In this document: positions 44,838 through 54,187 of the stretch, piece after piece
Layout of the letters: each line of letters opens with the position of its first letter
Numbering within the stretch: position 1 is the first letter of the stretch
Origin: Chitinophagaceae bacterium
Lineage (GTDB): Bacteria > Bacteroidota > Bacteroidia > Chitinophagales > Chitinophagaceae
Assembly (NCBI GenBank): GCA_020403455.1
Contig: JADBXP010000028.1
Coordinates: 1 to 64,000 of the forward strand
Reading direction: 5' to 3'
Length of the DNA: 64,000 nucleotides
The notes under the pieces: model-generated
Told to the model about the DNA's origin: nothing
The model's input: the letters and a program-made list of their open reading frames with translations, nothing else
Database searches by the model: none
Made by a program: the position numbers and the translations under genes

Positions 44838-46211
44838 ATGAGTAAAATAAAAACTGCCTTCTTTTGTAATAATTGCGGACATGAAAGTGCCAAGTGGTTA
44901 GGGAAATGTCCGGCATGCAATGAATGGAATACATTTTCTGAAGAAGTTCTAGATAAAGGCAATCCGAAAACAAGTGATTGGAAAAATTATTCCGGTGAAA
45001 AAAAAATCAATAAGACAGTTGCTCTGACAGAAGTAGTAGCAGCCGATGCCAAAAGAATTCTAGTGCCCGATCAGGAATTGAACAGAGTACTCGGAGGTGG
45101 TATTGTTCCCGGTAGCATCGTTTTGGTTGCCGGTGAACCGGGTATCGGTAAGAGCACACTCTTTCTGCAAGTTGGCTTGATGATGAAAGAACTTCGCGTG
45201 CTCTACATCAGCGGAGAAGAGAGTGAACAACAAATCAAGATGCGCGCCGATCGGCTTTCAGCCAACAACCATTCATTTTATCTGCTCACAGAAACAGATA
45301 CTGCTGTCATCTTTCGCGAAATAAAAAAATTGCAGCCGCAACTTGTAATAGTAGATTCCATACAAACTTTACAATCTCCACTCATCGACTCCTCCGCAGG
45401 CAGTATCAGCCAAATCAGAGAATGTGCCGGCGAATTCCAGCGCTTCGCAAAAGAAACACAAACACCGGTTTTCCTGATTGGTCACATCACCAAAGATGGT
45501 AGCATAGCGGGACCAAAAATTTTGGAACACATGGTAGACACTGTGCTGCAATTTGAAGGAGATCGTCACTATGCCTATCGGATGTTGCGCACACTCAAAA
45601 ATCGTTTTGGGAGTACCTCTGAATTGGGCATATATGAAATGACAGGCACCGGTATGCGCATCGTTTCCAACCCTTCTGAAATTCTTATTGCCCAGCGAGA
45701 TGGTGTTCTGAGTGGAAGTGCCATCGCTGCTACCATGGAAGGCATGCGTCCACTCTTGATTGAAGTGCAAGCATTGGTAACGCCCGGAGTATATGGCACA
45801 CCTCAACGCACAGCCACCGGTTTTGATCTGAGACGTTTACAGCTTCTGTTGGCAGTTTTAGAAAAAAGAGGCGGATTTCAGTTGGGTATGAAAGATGTTT
45901 TCGTGAACATCGCCGGAGGCATCCGTGTGGAAGACCCATCCATTGACCTAGCAGTCATCAGCGCATTGATGTCTTCATACGAAGACCAACCGGTTCCACC
46001 TCATATCTGTATGGCAGGTGAAGTTGGTCTCAACGGAGAGATACGTGCCGTCAACAGAATTGAACAAAGAATAGCTGAAGCTGAAAAACTTGGTTTCCGT
46101 GAAATCATCGTTTCTGCCTTCAATAAAAAGGGATTGCCAACAAACTCCGGCTCTATCCGTGTTACCGCACTGAGCAGCGTGGAAGAAGTATACAGGCATT
46201 TATTCCAGTAG
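44838..46211 (+). CDS. radA: DNA repair/branch-migration protein RadA
   Basis: RecA-like helicase of 457 residues. The N-terminal C4 zinc finger (FCNNCGHESAKWLGKCPAC) is followed by Walker A GEPGIGKSTL, the RadA-specific KNRFGS motif and a C-terminal Lon-protease-like domain (GGIRVEDPSIDLAVISAL). It processes recombination intermediates, including those of natural transformation. comF follows 54-60 bp downstream. Confidence 0.96.
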   Translation: MSKIKTAFFCNNCGHESAKWLGKCPACNEWNTFSEEVLDKGNPKTSDWKNYSGEKKINKTVALTEVVAADAKRILVPDQELNRVLGGGIVPGSIVLVAGEPGIGKSTLFLQVGLMMKELRVLYISGEESEQQIKMRADRLSANNHSFYLLTETDTAVIFREIKKLQPQLVIVDSIQTLQSPLIDSSAGSISQIRECAGEFQRFAKETQTPVFLIGHITKDGSIAGPKILEHMVDTVLQFEGDRHYAYRMLRTLKNRFGSTSELGIYEMTGTGMRIVSNPSEILIAQRDGVLSGSAIAATMEGMRPLLIEVQALVTPGVYGTPQRTATGFDLRRLQLLLAVLEKRGGFQLGMKDVFVNIAGGIRVEDPSIDLAVISALMSSYEDQPVPPHICMAGEVGLNGEIRAVNRIEQRIAEAEKLGFREIIVSAFNKKGLPTNSGSIRVTALSSVEEVYRHLFQ

Positions 46212-46271
46212 CGTATTAATACCAGAAACAAATACTGTACTTTTTGTTTGTGCTAAGCAGAACCTTTGCTG

Positions 46272-46982
46272 ATGATTCAGCCATTGTTTCAACCCTTCCA
46301 GACATTGATGCATCTCTTCTTCCCCAACTATTGTATGGGATGCTTCACAGATCTCCCCACCCGTCATCAATTGATTTGCCCGATATGTGACTTCCATCTC
46401 CCATTGACAGGTTTTGCTGATCTGAACAACAACCCTGTTGAAAAAATATTCCGGGGAAGACTTTCCACAACATCCGCCACCGCAGCATATTATTTCACCC
46501 GCAATACCCTGCTACAAGAATTGATTTTTTCGTTGAAATACCAGCAAAAAAAAGAGGTCGGCTATTGGCTGGGGAAGAAACTTGGTTACACGCTTTCCTA
46601 CTCCCACCGATTTCAATCGATTGATTGTATCATTCCTCTTCCCCTGCACAAAGAAAAAGAAATGGTTCGCGGATACAACCAGGCGACTCTCATAGCAGAA
46701 GGCATTGGTCAGGCACTGTGTAAACCCGTCTACAACCTTGCAGTCACCCGGGAAAAGTTTACCGAATCCCAAACGCGTCAAAGCCGCGACAACCGCTGGC
46801 TGAACATGCAAAATATCTTTCGCATTCATCAACCCAACCTTCTGAAAAACAAACATTGCCTCCTGGTAGATGATGTTATTACCACCGGTGCCACCCTTGA
46901 GGCCTGCGGAAAATCATTGCTGCAAGTTCCGGGCTGTCAAATTAGCATTGCAACGGTTGCTTTCACTTCATTAACCGGTTGA
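46272..46982 (+). CDS. comF: ComF-family phosphoribosyltransferase
   Basis: The N-terminal cysteine pairs CMGC and CPIC form the zinc-ribbon-like double-zinc region of ComF. A PRTase domain follows, with the PRPP-binding motif CLLVDDVITTGATLEACG and LPLHKEKEMVRGYNQA. Related proteins support DNA uptake and primosome function in competent bacteria. The start at 46272 (MIQPLF) is preferred to a TTG six bases earlier. It follows radA on the same strand. Confidence 0.92.
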   Translation: MIQPLFQPFQTLMHLFFPNYCMGCFTDLPTRHQLICPICDFHLPLTGFADLNNNPVEKIFRGRLSTTSATAAYYFTRNTLLQELIFSLKYQQKKEVGYWLGKKLGYTLSYSHRFQSIDCIIPLPLHKEKEMVRGYNQATLIAEGIGQALCKPVYNLAVTREKFTESQTRQSRDNRWLNMQNIFRIHQPNLLKNKHCLLVDDVITTGATLEACGKSLLQVPGCQISIATVAFTSLTG

Positions 46983-47039
46983 ACTGCCTATTTCAAACTT
47001 TTTGAATGAAGATTTGTTACAAGTGTATAATTTAAACTC

Positions 47040-47573
47040 ATGAAACAATTCTTGCTAATGGCCTTAGTCTCCATTTTCTCAGGTACTACCCTGACAGCCG
47101 ACCCTTCGATCCATCGATTCAAAGTAAAATCGATTGAAGGTGCTACCATTGATTTTGCCGCATTTAAAGGTAAAAAAATATTAATCGTGAATACTGCTTC
47201 CGAGTGTGGCTATACTCCTCAATATGAAGATTTGCAAAAACTCTACGATCAATATAAAAGCAAATTGGTTATCGTTGGATTTCCAGCCAATAATTTCGGT
47301 GGCCAGGAGCCCGGTTCAGATACCGAAATCAGGGCATTTTGTAAAGCAAGGTATGGCGTTAGCTTCCCACTTGCGAGCAAAGTAAGTGTGAAAGGCAATG
47401 ACATGGCACCCATTTACAAGTGGCTGACCAGCAAGTCAGAAAATGGTGTACTGGATGCCACCATTGGGTGGAATTTTAACAAATTCCTGCTGGATGAAAA
47501 CGGCAAACTTTTGGCCTACTTCCCTAGCAAGGTAAAACCCATGAGCGACGAAATCCTTCAATACCTTCGTTAA
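47040..47573 (+). CDS. secreted glutathione peroxidase-family thiol peroxidase
   Basis: A signal peptide of about 19 residues is followed by the GPx fold. The peroxidatic Cys is in NTASECGYTPQY; NNFGGQEPG and WNFNKFL complete the catalytic Gln/Trp/Asn set. A second Cys in AFCKARYG is placed as a resolving cysteine, so it is likely thioredoxin-dependent. The leader suggests a periplasmic location. It ends 64 bp before a terminator. Confidence 0.92.
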   Translation: MKQFLLMALVSIFSGTTLTADPSIHRFKVKSIEGATIDFAAFKGKKILIVNTASECGYTPQYEDLQKLYDQYKSKLVIVGFPANNFGGQEPGSDTEIRAFCKARYGVSFPLASKVSVKGNDMAPIYKWLTSKSENGVLDATIGWNFNKFLLDENGKLLAYFPSKVKPMSDEILQYLR

Positions 47574-47637
47574 TTGACCCCCGGAAAAAAATCCGTTCCG
47601 CGTCAACAGCTTTTTTACTGAAACAACTACTTTTACC

Positions 47638-47665
47638 CTCCGGCTAATCAATGCCGGAGTTTTTT
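47638..47665 (+). terminator. rho-independent terminator abutting the delta' start
   Basis: CTCCGGC (47638-47644) pairs with GCCGGAG (47653-47659) around an 8-nt loop, followed directly by TTTTTT (47660-47665). The delta' ATG at 47666 follows with no gap. It should end the peroxidase transcript. Its position also makes it a possible attenuator of the next gene. Confidence 0.8.
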
Positions 47666-48868
47666 ATGCTTTTTAGTGAAGTCATTGGTCATCAGGAATT
47701 GAAAACGGTTTTGGCTGGAATGGTCCAGCAAAGCCGGTTGAGTCATGCACTGCTCTTCCTTGGTAAAGAAGGCAGTGGTGCGCTACCATTGGCCATGGCC
47801 TTTGCTCAATATGTGGTATCGATTCCTCCGGCTGCTCCTGCTGTGCCGGACCTATTCGGTAATGTTACCCCTCTTTCCGGATCTGCTTCAGGAGGCTGGA
47901 TTCCTCCTGAAGAAATTCACACCCAGCCCGCCTACCAAAGAGCTGCCCAATTGATGCATCCTGACCTGCATTTCACATTCCCGGTGATTCCAAAAAAATC
48001 AGGCGATAAGCCGGTCAGCGATGATTATATCGCTGATTGGAGAAACTTTATTCAAACCTTTCCTTATGGCAATGTATTTGACTGGTTGCAAAGTATTGGT
48101 GCCGACAATAAGCAGGGAAACATTACTGCCAGTGAGTGCGATCGCATTCACCACCAGATGAACCTCAAAAGCTTTGAAAGTGAGACCAAGGTCTTGTTAA
48201 TGTGGATGCCGGAATACTTGAAAAAAGAGGGCAATAAACTATTGAAATTGATTGAAGAGCCCCCACCCCATTCGCTTTTCATATTGGTAGCGGAAAACGA
48301 AGAAGATATTTTACCGACCATTCTGAGTCGTTGTCAATTGGTTCGTGTACCTCCCTTAGATACCCGTGATATAGAAAGTGCACTGATCGAAAGAGCGGGT
48401 GCCGATCCGGAAAAGGCAGCCCAGATTGCCGGCATTGCGGATGGCAACTACCGGGAAGCACTTTCGCTGCTGCAGCAAACCGATAACGATTGGAATCAAT
48501 TACTACGGGAATGGCTCAACGCCTGTGTCAAAGGCGGACCTGCCGCTCAACTGGCATTTTCTGAAGAAATGCATAAAATGGGCCGAGAAAAGCAAAAGCA
48601 ATTGTTGCGCTATTTCATTCATTTGCTGGAACTTAGTATCCGAAGTCGCATCATTGGAGCTGAAAAGGTAGCCATGGTAGAAACTGAACGCGATTTTACT
48701 ACCCGCATCAATAAAATCAGTTCGGTGAGCCAACAGGAGGCGATCGTGAACGAATTGGACAAGGCCATTTATTACATCGAACGGAATGCCAATGCCAAGA
48801 TGATGTTCCAGGCGCTCAGTATCAAACTATTTTACATCATTCAGCAGAAATCCGTACTTTTGGTATAG
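47666..48868 (+). CDS. holB: DNA polymerase III delta' subunit
   Basis: Clamp-loader ATPase-fold protein of 400 residues. It opens with FSEVIGHQELKTVLAGMVQ and LSHALLFLGKEGSG. The SRC motif (PTILSRCQLVRV) and EEPPPHSLFILVAENEEDILP follow, along with a C-terminal helical collar domain. The Walker A is degenerate, as in delta' subunits. An in-frame ATG at 47651 lies inside the terminator hairpin, so 47666 is the better start. ricT follows 229 bp later. Confidence 0.9.
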   Translation: MLFSEVIGHQELKTVLAGMVQQSRLSHALLFLGKEGSGALPLAMAFAQYVVSIPPAAPAVPDLFGNVTPLSGSASGGWIPPEEIHTQPAYQRAAQLMHPDLHFTFPVIPKKSGDKPVSDDYIADWRNFIQTFPYGNVFDWLQSIGADNKQGNITASECDRIHHQMNLKSFESETKVLLMWMPEYLKKEGNKLLKLIEEPPPHSLFILVAENEEDILPTILSRCQLVRVPPLDTRDIESALIERAGADPEKAAQIAGIADGNYREALSLLQQTDNDWNQLLREWLNACVKGGPAAQLAFSEEMHKMGREKQKQLLRYFIHLLELSIRSRIIGAEKVAMVETERDFTTRINKISSVSQQEAIVNELDKAIYYIERNANAKMMFQALSIKLFYIIQQKSVLLV

Positions 48869-49097
48869 GCGGAAGATGAGAGGAATCTTGTCATTGCCGC
48901 CAAAAGATTGGAATTGAGGAGACCGGTATTACCCCTGACATGATTGGCTCCTGCTCACAGCAGGTAACAATATATATGATTCCGGATTCGTTGTTGAACC
49001 GGAAGGCAACTGCCCTAAAGTTGTAATTACAGCCGGTAATGCTGTTTTCTTCCTGCCCAATTTTTATTTCATTCATCAGTATTAAACTCTTGTCCCT

Positions 49098-50435
49098 ATG
49101 GGATGTGGCGGATGTAGTACAGGTTCACACCAACAGCCCCGCGGCTGTAAAAGCAATGGTGGCTGCAGCTCAGGCGGTTGTAACCGTCTGAATGTGCATG
49201 ACTGGTTGCGCAACCTGCCTTTCCACGATCCTAATAGCAGTTGTAAAGTTGTTGAAATCAGTTTCAAGCAAGGAAGCCGCAAAGATTATTTCCGCAATCC
49301 CTCCCTTCATTCCTATGAAAAGGGTGATATGGTTACAGTTGAAGGAGTAGGTGGTTTTGACGTGGGGGAAGTAAGTCTTACCGGTGAACTGGTGCGTCTC
49401 CAACTCAAGAAGAAATCCCTGGATGAATTCAATCCGGAGATGAAAAAAATTCTTAGGCTCAGCAACGAGCGTGACCTGGAGAGTTTTCATCAGCAGAAAG
49501 CAAGGGAAAAAGAAGTACTCGCCCGCAGCCGCGCTGCTGCCCGCCAGTTGAAAGTTCCCATGAAGCTGAGTGAGATTGAAATCCAGGCAGATGGCAAAAA
49601 GGCGACATTTTTCTATACAGCAGACGACCGCGTAGATTTCCGTGAATTGATTAAAATATTTGCAGCAGATTTTAAATTGAAGGTAGAAATGCGGCAAATT
49701 GGCATTCGCCAGGAAGCAGCCAAAGTGGGAGGCATAGGCAGTTGCGGAAGGGAACTCTGTTGTAGCACCTGGCTGAATGACTTTAAGAGTGTGAATACTA
49801 CTGCTGCCCGCTATCAAAATCTGTCAATCAATCAAACCAAACTCAGTGGTCAGTGCGGTAGATTGAAATGCTGCCTGAATTACGAATTAGATACCTATCT
49901 GGATGCTTTGCAACAATTTCCGGATTATGCTGAAACATTGGATACAGAGAGCGGTACGGCTCACCTCATCAAAAAAGATATTTTCAAAAATCTGATGTGG
50001 TATGTTTTACCCAATAATACCAAACACTACCCGCTGACGATTCAACGAGTAAAAGAAATCAAACGATTGAACCGTGAAGGTCAAAGGGTTGCAGAACTGG
50101 AGCCGGTAGAAATCAGTTCAGGAAAAACAAGAGAGGCCGAACCTGCATTTGTAGACCTGGTGGGTCAAATCAGTTTGCGCACACTGGAAAAGAATGAACG
50201 CCGCAAACGCGATAGGGAAAGACAAAAACAACAGAATCGTCCAGACAACCGAAATCAACAAGGTCAGGGTCAAGGCGGTCAGCAGAGACAAAGTGGTCAG
50301 CCGGCTCAGGGTGGTCAGCAAAGACAAGGTGGTCAACCCGGCAAGAACAGAAGTAACCAACCCTCCAATAGACCAAGACCCAATCGTCCACCTTCCGGGG
50401 GGTCCAGAAATGATCAACGTCCTCCCACGAACTGA
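49098..50435 (+). CDS. ricT: PSP1-domain protein RicT (YaaT)
   Basis: The N-terminus is Cys/Gly-rich. The PSP1 domain covers about residues 50-300, with paired cysteines in GSCGRELCCSTWL and QCGRLKCCLNYELDTY that bind an iron-sulfur centre in the Bacillus RicAFT complex. The last 85 residues are a disordered Gln/Gly/Arg/Asn-rich tail with repeated QGGQQRQ units, absent from Bacillus RicT. It follows holB, the usual Bacteroidota order. The role here is probably RNA processing/maturation, by analogy. Confidence 0.88.
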   Translation: MGCGGCSTGSHQQPRGCKSNGGCSSGGCNRLNVHDWLRNLPFHDPNSSCKVVEISFKQGSRKDYFRNPSLHSYEKGDMVTVEGVGGFDVGEVSLTGELVRLQLKKKSLDEFNPEMKKILRLSNERDLESFHQQKAREKEVLARSRAAARQLKVPMKLSEIEIQADGKKATFFYTADDRVDFRELIKIFAADFKLKVEMRQIGIRQEAAKVGGIGSCGRELCCSTWLNDFKSVNTTAARYQNLSINQTKLSGQCGRLKCCLNYELDTYLDALQQFPDYAETLDTESGTAHLIKKDIFKNLMWYVLPNNTKHYPLTIQRVKEIKRLNREGQRVAELEPVEISSGKTREAEPAFVDLVGQISLRTLEKNERRKRDRERQKQQNRPDNRNQQGQGQGGQQRQSGQPAQGGQQRQGGQPGKNRSNQPSNRPRPNRPPSGGSRNDQRPPTN

Positions 50436-50457
50436 TCAATCTAGCTTCCTACCTTCC

Positions 50458-52185
50458 TCAAAGCCGGTCCATTTCTTCCGCTACAAACTCCATCAATGTT
50501 TTAATGTGAGCCGGTGAGAGATCGAATTTTAATCCTGCGGCTTCGTACAATGCAGGCAATGTTTGTGTTCCACCCAAGCTAAGTCCCTTGATATAATTTT
50601 GCACTGCAGAGACAGGATCTTGTTGGTATTGCATCCACATGCCAATGGCTCCAAGCTGGGCAATACCATATTCAATATAATAAAAGGGCACTTCATATAG
50701 GTGCAATTGTCGCTGCCAACTGATTGCCCGATAGGATTCCAGCCCGGAAAAATCAATAACGGGACTTGAGAAGTCGTGTAAAATCTCATTCCACTTCGCT
50801 GTTCTTTCTGCAGTCGTATGTTGGGGATGCTCATAGACCCAATGTTGAAACTTATCAATGATAGCAATCCACGGAAATAAGGTGATGACTCTTTCCAGCT
50901 GGTGCTCCCGGGCACGTTTTAGTTCTTCCTTGTTATCAAAAAATACGTCCCAATGTGGCATACTGATCAATTCCATTGCCATACTGGCTACCTCAGCCAT
51001 CTCCATAGGATATTCCTTAAACGCCTGTAAAGCCAGGTCATGTGTGAGGAAGGAATGAATCGCATGACCACCCTCGTGTAGCATAGTGGTAACATCACCC
51101 ATTTGTCCGGCTGCATTCATGAATATAAAGGGTGCACCACTTTCTGCCAACGGACAATTGTAACCACCGGGGGCCTTGCCCTTGCGGCTTTCTAAATCAA
51201 AATGTCCCAATGCATGCATCTTCCGCAGGCAGTCAGCAAAATAAGGATGGACTTTGTCAAAACACTGAACTGATTTTTCATACAATTCCTTGCCCCCCTG
51301 AAAGGGTCGAAGTGGCTGAATGCCCGCCGGCTCTGCTTCCAGGTCCCAGGGACGCAGTACGTCTAATTTTAATTTTTCCTTTTTGCGCTCATAAATGCGA
51401 TTCACCAGAGGTAATACATGTAACCGAACGGCTTCGTGGAACTGAAAACAATCTTCCTTGGAATAATCAAAGCGGCCTAATTCTACAAATTTATAATCTC
51501 TGAAATTTTCAAAGCCGGCATTCAAAGCTATCTGTTGGCGCTTACCCAACAATCGGGTAAATAATTCATCCATCGCTTCTCTATCCTGGTAACGGCGTTC
51601 CTGAATTTTTCGGTACACGGATTCGCGAAGTGTTCGGTCATTGCTTTCCAGAAAGGCAGCAGCTTGTTGCAAGGTATATTCCTGCCCATTTACTTCTACT
51701 GTCATTTTTCCCGCAATCACTCCGTACTGTTGCTGTAATACACTCATTTCTGCTTGCAGCGGAACATTGGCTTCCCTAAAAAGAGATATACTTTTTTTGA
51801 CAGAACGGAGATAAGTGAAATATTCTTTCCGGTCAAGTTGCGCAGTAAAAGAACAATCCATCAATTTTCTATTCAACCGGTCAGCATAGGGTTGAATGTG
51901 GGGTTGTATTTCAAGACAGAAAAAGTTGAAGGCAGCTTCCAGTGCCGGATCTTCCGTATTGCAGGTCATTTTTATTTGTCGCCAGCAAGCATCCTCACTA
52001 ATAACCGACTCCAGTTCACTCATATTACTTAGCCAGGATTGCAAATCCTCAACGGAATTGATCTCACGCTGTGTCAGTTCAACAAAATAAGGTTCAAGCG
52101 CAGGCCAATCGGTTAGTACAAAATTTTCAGGCAGGTATCTGCGCTCCAGTTTTTTTATATTGGCATCCAGTTGCATATAATTCAT
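50458..52185 (-). CDS. M3-family oligoendopeptidase
   Basis: Zinc metallopeptidase of 575 residues. The HEGGH active site (LHEGGHAIHSFLTH) is followed by the downstream glutamate in MEMAEVASMAMELISMPHWD. The PepF/M3 helical architecture surrounds it. There is no signal peptide, so it probably degrades peptides in the cytoplasm. It converges with ricT, with 22 bp between stops, and diverges from mutL. Confidence 0.94.
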   Translation of the reverse strand: MNYMQLDANIKKLERRYLPENFVLTDWPALEPYFVELTQREINSVEDLQSWLSNMSELESVISEDACWRQIKMTCNTEDPALEAAFNFFCLEIQPHIQPYADRLNRKLMDCSFTAQLDRKEYFTYLRSVKKSISLFREANVPLQAEMSVLQQQYGVIAGKMTVEVNGQEYTLQQAAAFLESNDRTLRESVYRKIQERRYQDREAMDELFTRLLGKRQQIALNAGFENFRDYKFVELGRFDYSKEDCFQFHEAVRLHVLPLVNRIYERKKEKLKLDVLRPWDLEAEPAGIQPLRPFQGGKELYEKSVQCFDKVHPYFADCLRKMHALGHFDLESRKGKAPGGYNCPLAESGAPFIFMNAAGQMGDVTTMLHEGGHAIHSFLTHDLALQAFKEYPMEMAEVASMAMELISMPHWDVFFDNKEELKRAREHQLERVITLFPWIAIIDKFQHWVYEHPQHTTAERTAKWNEILHDFSSPVIDFSGLESYRAISWQRQLHLYEVPFYYIEYGIAQLGAIGMWMQYQQDPVSAVQNYIKGLSLGGTQTLPALYEAAGLKFDLSPAHIKTLMEFVAEEMDRL

Positions 52186-52322
52186 TTTCAGCGCAAAGGT
52201 ACTTGAGATTGGTCATTTGGCTGGATAAATCGGGGAAGGTTTCGGTGGCATTCACACTAAAAAAGGGTGAAAAAACCCCTGCCGGCTTCGTAACTTTACG
52301 CTTTTCTGATTAAGTTGAGCGC

Positions 52323-54179
52323 GTGGAGAACCTGATACAATTATTACCCGAACACCTTGCTAACCAAATTGCTGCCGGAGAAGTAATCCAGCGGCCTGCG
52401 AGTGCTGTCAAAGAATTGCTGGAAAATGCTGCCGATGCCGGTGCAACAAGAATACAATTGGTGGTTACCGATGCCGGAAAGGCGCTTATACAGGTCATTG
52501 ACAATGGGCGCGGCATGAGTGAAACCGATGCTAGGATGGCATTTGAACGCCATGCTACCAGTAAGATTCGTCAAATCGATGATCTCTTCCGCATCAACAC
52601 CATGGGTTTCAGGGGGGAAGCACTAGCATCAATCGCTGCTGTTGCGCAGGTTGAATTAAAGACCCGCCGCCCGGAAGATGAATTGGGAACCCACCTGGAG
52701 ATAGAAAACAGTAAAGTGGTTTTTCAGGAGCCCTGCAGTTGTCCCGCCGGAACCCAAATCAGCATGAAAAATCTGTTTTTCAGTGTGCCGGCCAGAAGAA
52801 ATTTTCTCAAGAACAATGCTGTTGAAATGCGGCACATCATTGATGAGTTTATCCGCGTAGCACTGGCATTCCCGGGCATTGCCTTCAGTTTGCAAAGCAA
52901 CGGTCAGGAAGTTTTTCACCTTGAACCGGGAAACAACAGACAACGCATCATTCAGCTATTGGGGAATGCCTATCAATCCAAGCTGGTGAGTGTAACAGAA
53001 GATACCGATTACATGAACATTCGCGGTTATGTCGGAAAACCGGAAACTGCCAGAAAGACCCGGGGTGACCAATATTTTTTTGTCAACAACCGCTTCATCA
53101 AAAGTGCCTATCTGAATCATGCTGTTAATACTGCTTTTGAAAATTTATTGCCCAAAGACAGTTTCCCCACCTATATCTTGTACATTGAAGTAGATCCTTC
53201 ACAGGTAGATATCAATGTACATCCCACCAAACAAGAGATTAAATTCGAGGATGAAAAAATTATCTATGCATTTGTTCAGGCAGCAGTGAAACATGCCCTG
53301 GCACAATTCAGCGTAGCTCCTTCACTTGACTTTTCATTGAACCCTGATATTCAGCAACTGGATGCCATCCAGCGCCCTTTCACGGAAGATGACAAAAAAA
53401 CTGCCGGTCATTCTTCTTTGTTTCAAACCTTTTCAAAAAAGAACCAGGCACATTTCATTGAAAAAACCGGTGAATCTACTTTATCCCATTGGAAAGAAAT
53501 GTATCGTCCCTCCGAACAAATGGGTACCACAGATTCTTCACGACCTGATACCAATGCAAGTTTTTGGGAAAAAGGCGCAAACACGAAGGCTGCACAAGGA
53601 ATTCAGTTGTCACCGGATGTTCCATTGGTTCAATTACATCAAACTTATATCATTGCTAGCACAACAGATGGATTTTTACTCCTTCATCAACAGTTGGCAC
53701 ATGAAAGAATTTTGTATGAAAAATACAGCCAGGCAGCACATGGCAGGCAGATGCCCACCCAAAAAAGCCTTTTCCCTGTGTTACTGAATGTAGGTGAAGC
53801 CGATGCTGCTTTGTTGTCTGAATTATTGCCTGATCTATCACAAATTGGTTACCAGATAGAAAAAAACGAATCTGGTGAATTTGTTATTCAGGGTATACCC
53901 GCAGATGTATTGTCAGGCAATGAAAAAAATGCCATCGAATTGTTATTGGAACAGTTCAAACATTTTAGCAGCGAAGTACAATTCAGTAAACGTGAAAAAC
54001 TTATCCGGTGTATGGCAAGGCAGCAAGCCATCAAAGCAGGAAGAACGCTCGCAGGCAAAGAAATGGCTCAATTGATCGAGGAACTATTCACCTGTGGAAG
54101 TCCGAATGTCAGTCCCTCCGGTGCAGCTACCTATATTAGTTTCAGCGGTGATTATCTTACGCGTATGTTTGGAAGATAG
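52323..54179 (+). CDS. mutL: DNA mismatch repair protein MutL, degenerate endonuclease site
   Basis: The N-terminal GHKL ATPase has ELLENAADAGAT, DNGRGMS and GFRGEALASI. The transducer domain includes FVNNRFIKS and DINVHPTKQEIKF. The C-terminal dimerisation domain is about residues 440-618. In nicking MutL proteins this domain has DQHAxxER, a cysteine in an SCK/ACR-type motif and CPHGRP. Here they read H455-QQL-A-H-E-R, MARQQA and SPNVSPSG, so the metal-binding aspartate, histidine and cysteines are lost. The start is a GTG at 52323. The mismatch repair role is secure; intrinsic nicking activity is doubtful. Confidence 0.93.
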   Translation: MENLIQLLPEHLANQIAAGEVIQRPASAVKELLENAADAGATRIQLVVTDAGKALIQVIDNGRGMSETDARMAFERHATSKIRQIDDLFRINTMGFRGEALASIAAVAQVELKTRRPEDELGTHLEIENSKVVFQEPCSCPAGTQISMKNLFFSVPARRNFLKNNAVEMRHIIDEFIRVALAFPGIAFSLQSNGQEVFHLEPGNNRQRIIQLLGNAYQSKLVSVTEDTDYMNIRGYVGKPETARKTRGDQYFFVNNRFIKSAYLNHAVNTAFENLLPKDSFPTYILYIEVDPSQVDINVHPTKQEIKFEDEKIIYAFVQAAVKHALAQFSVAPSLDFSLNPDIQQLDAIQRPFTEDDKKTAGHSSLFQTFSKKNQAHFIEKTGESTLSHWKEMYRPSEQMGTTDSSRPDTNASFWEKGANTKAAQGIQLSPDVPLVQLHQTYIIASTTDGFLLLHQQLAHERILYEKYSQAAHGRQMPTQKSLFPVLLNVGEADAALLSELLPDLSQIGYQIEKNESGEFVIQGIPADVLSGNEKNAIELLLEQFKHFSSEVQFSKREKLIRCMARQQAIKAGRTLAGKEMAQLIEELFTCGSPNVSPSGAATYISFSGDYLTRMFGR

Positions 54180-54187
54180 CTGTACAT

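Noticed and set aside
44593..44841. 82-codon open frame upstream of radA
   Set aside because: It overlaps the radA start, has no family resemblance, uses an AT-rich low-complexity beginning and lies in a region that looks intergenic.
45369..45806. 145-codon minus-strand frame inside radA
   Set aside because: It is antisense to a highly conserved gene and matches no family.
48891..49076. 61-codon minus-strand frame between holB and ricT
   Set aside because: It has no recognisable domain, lies antisense to the transcription of both neighbours, and has no promoter or ribosome-site support.
50230..50350. Short repeats in the ricT tail as a CRISPR or minisatellite
   Set aside because: The repeats are in-frame, imperfect and encode a low-complexity Gln/Gly tail, with no spacers.
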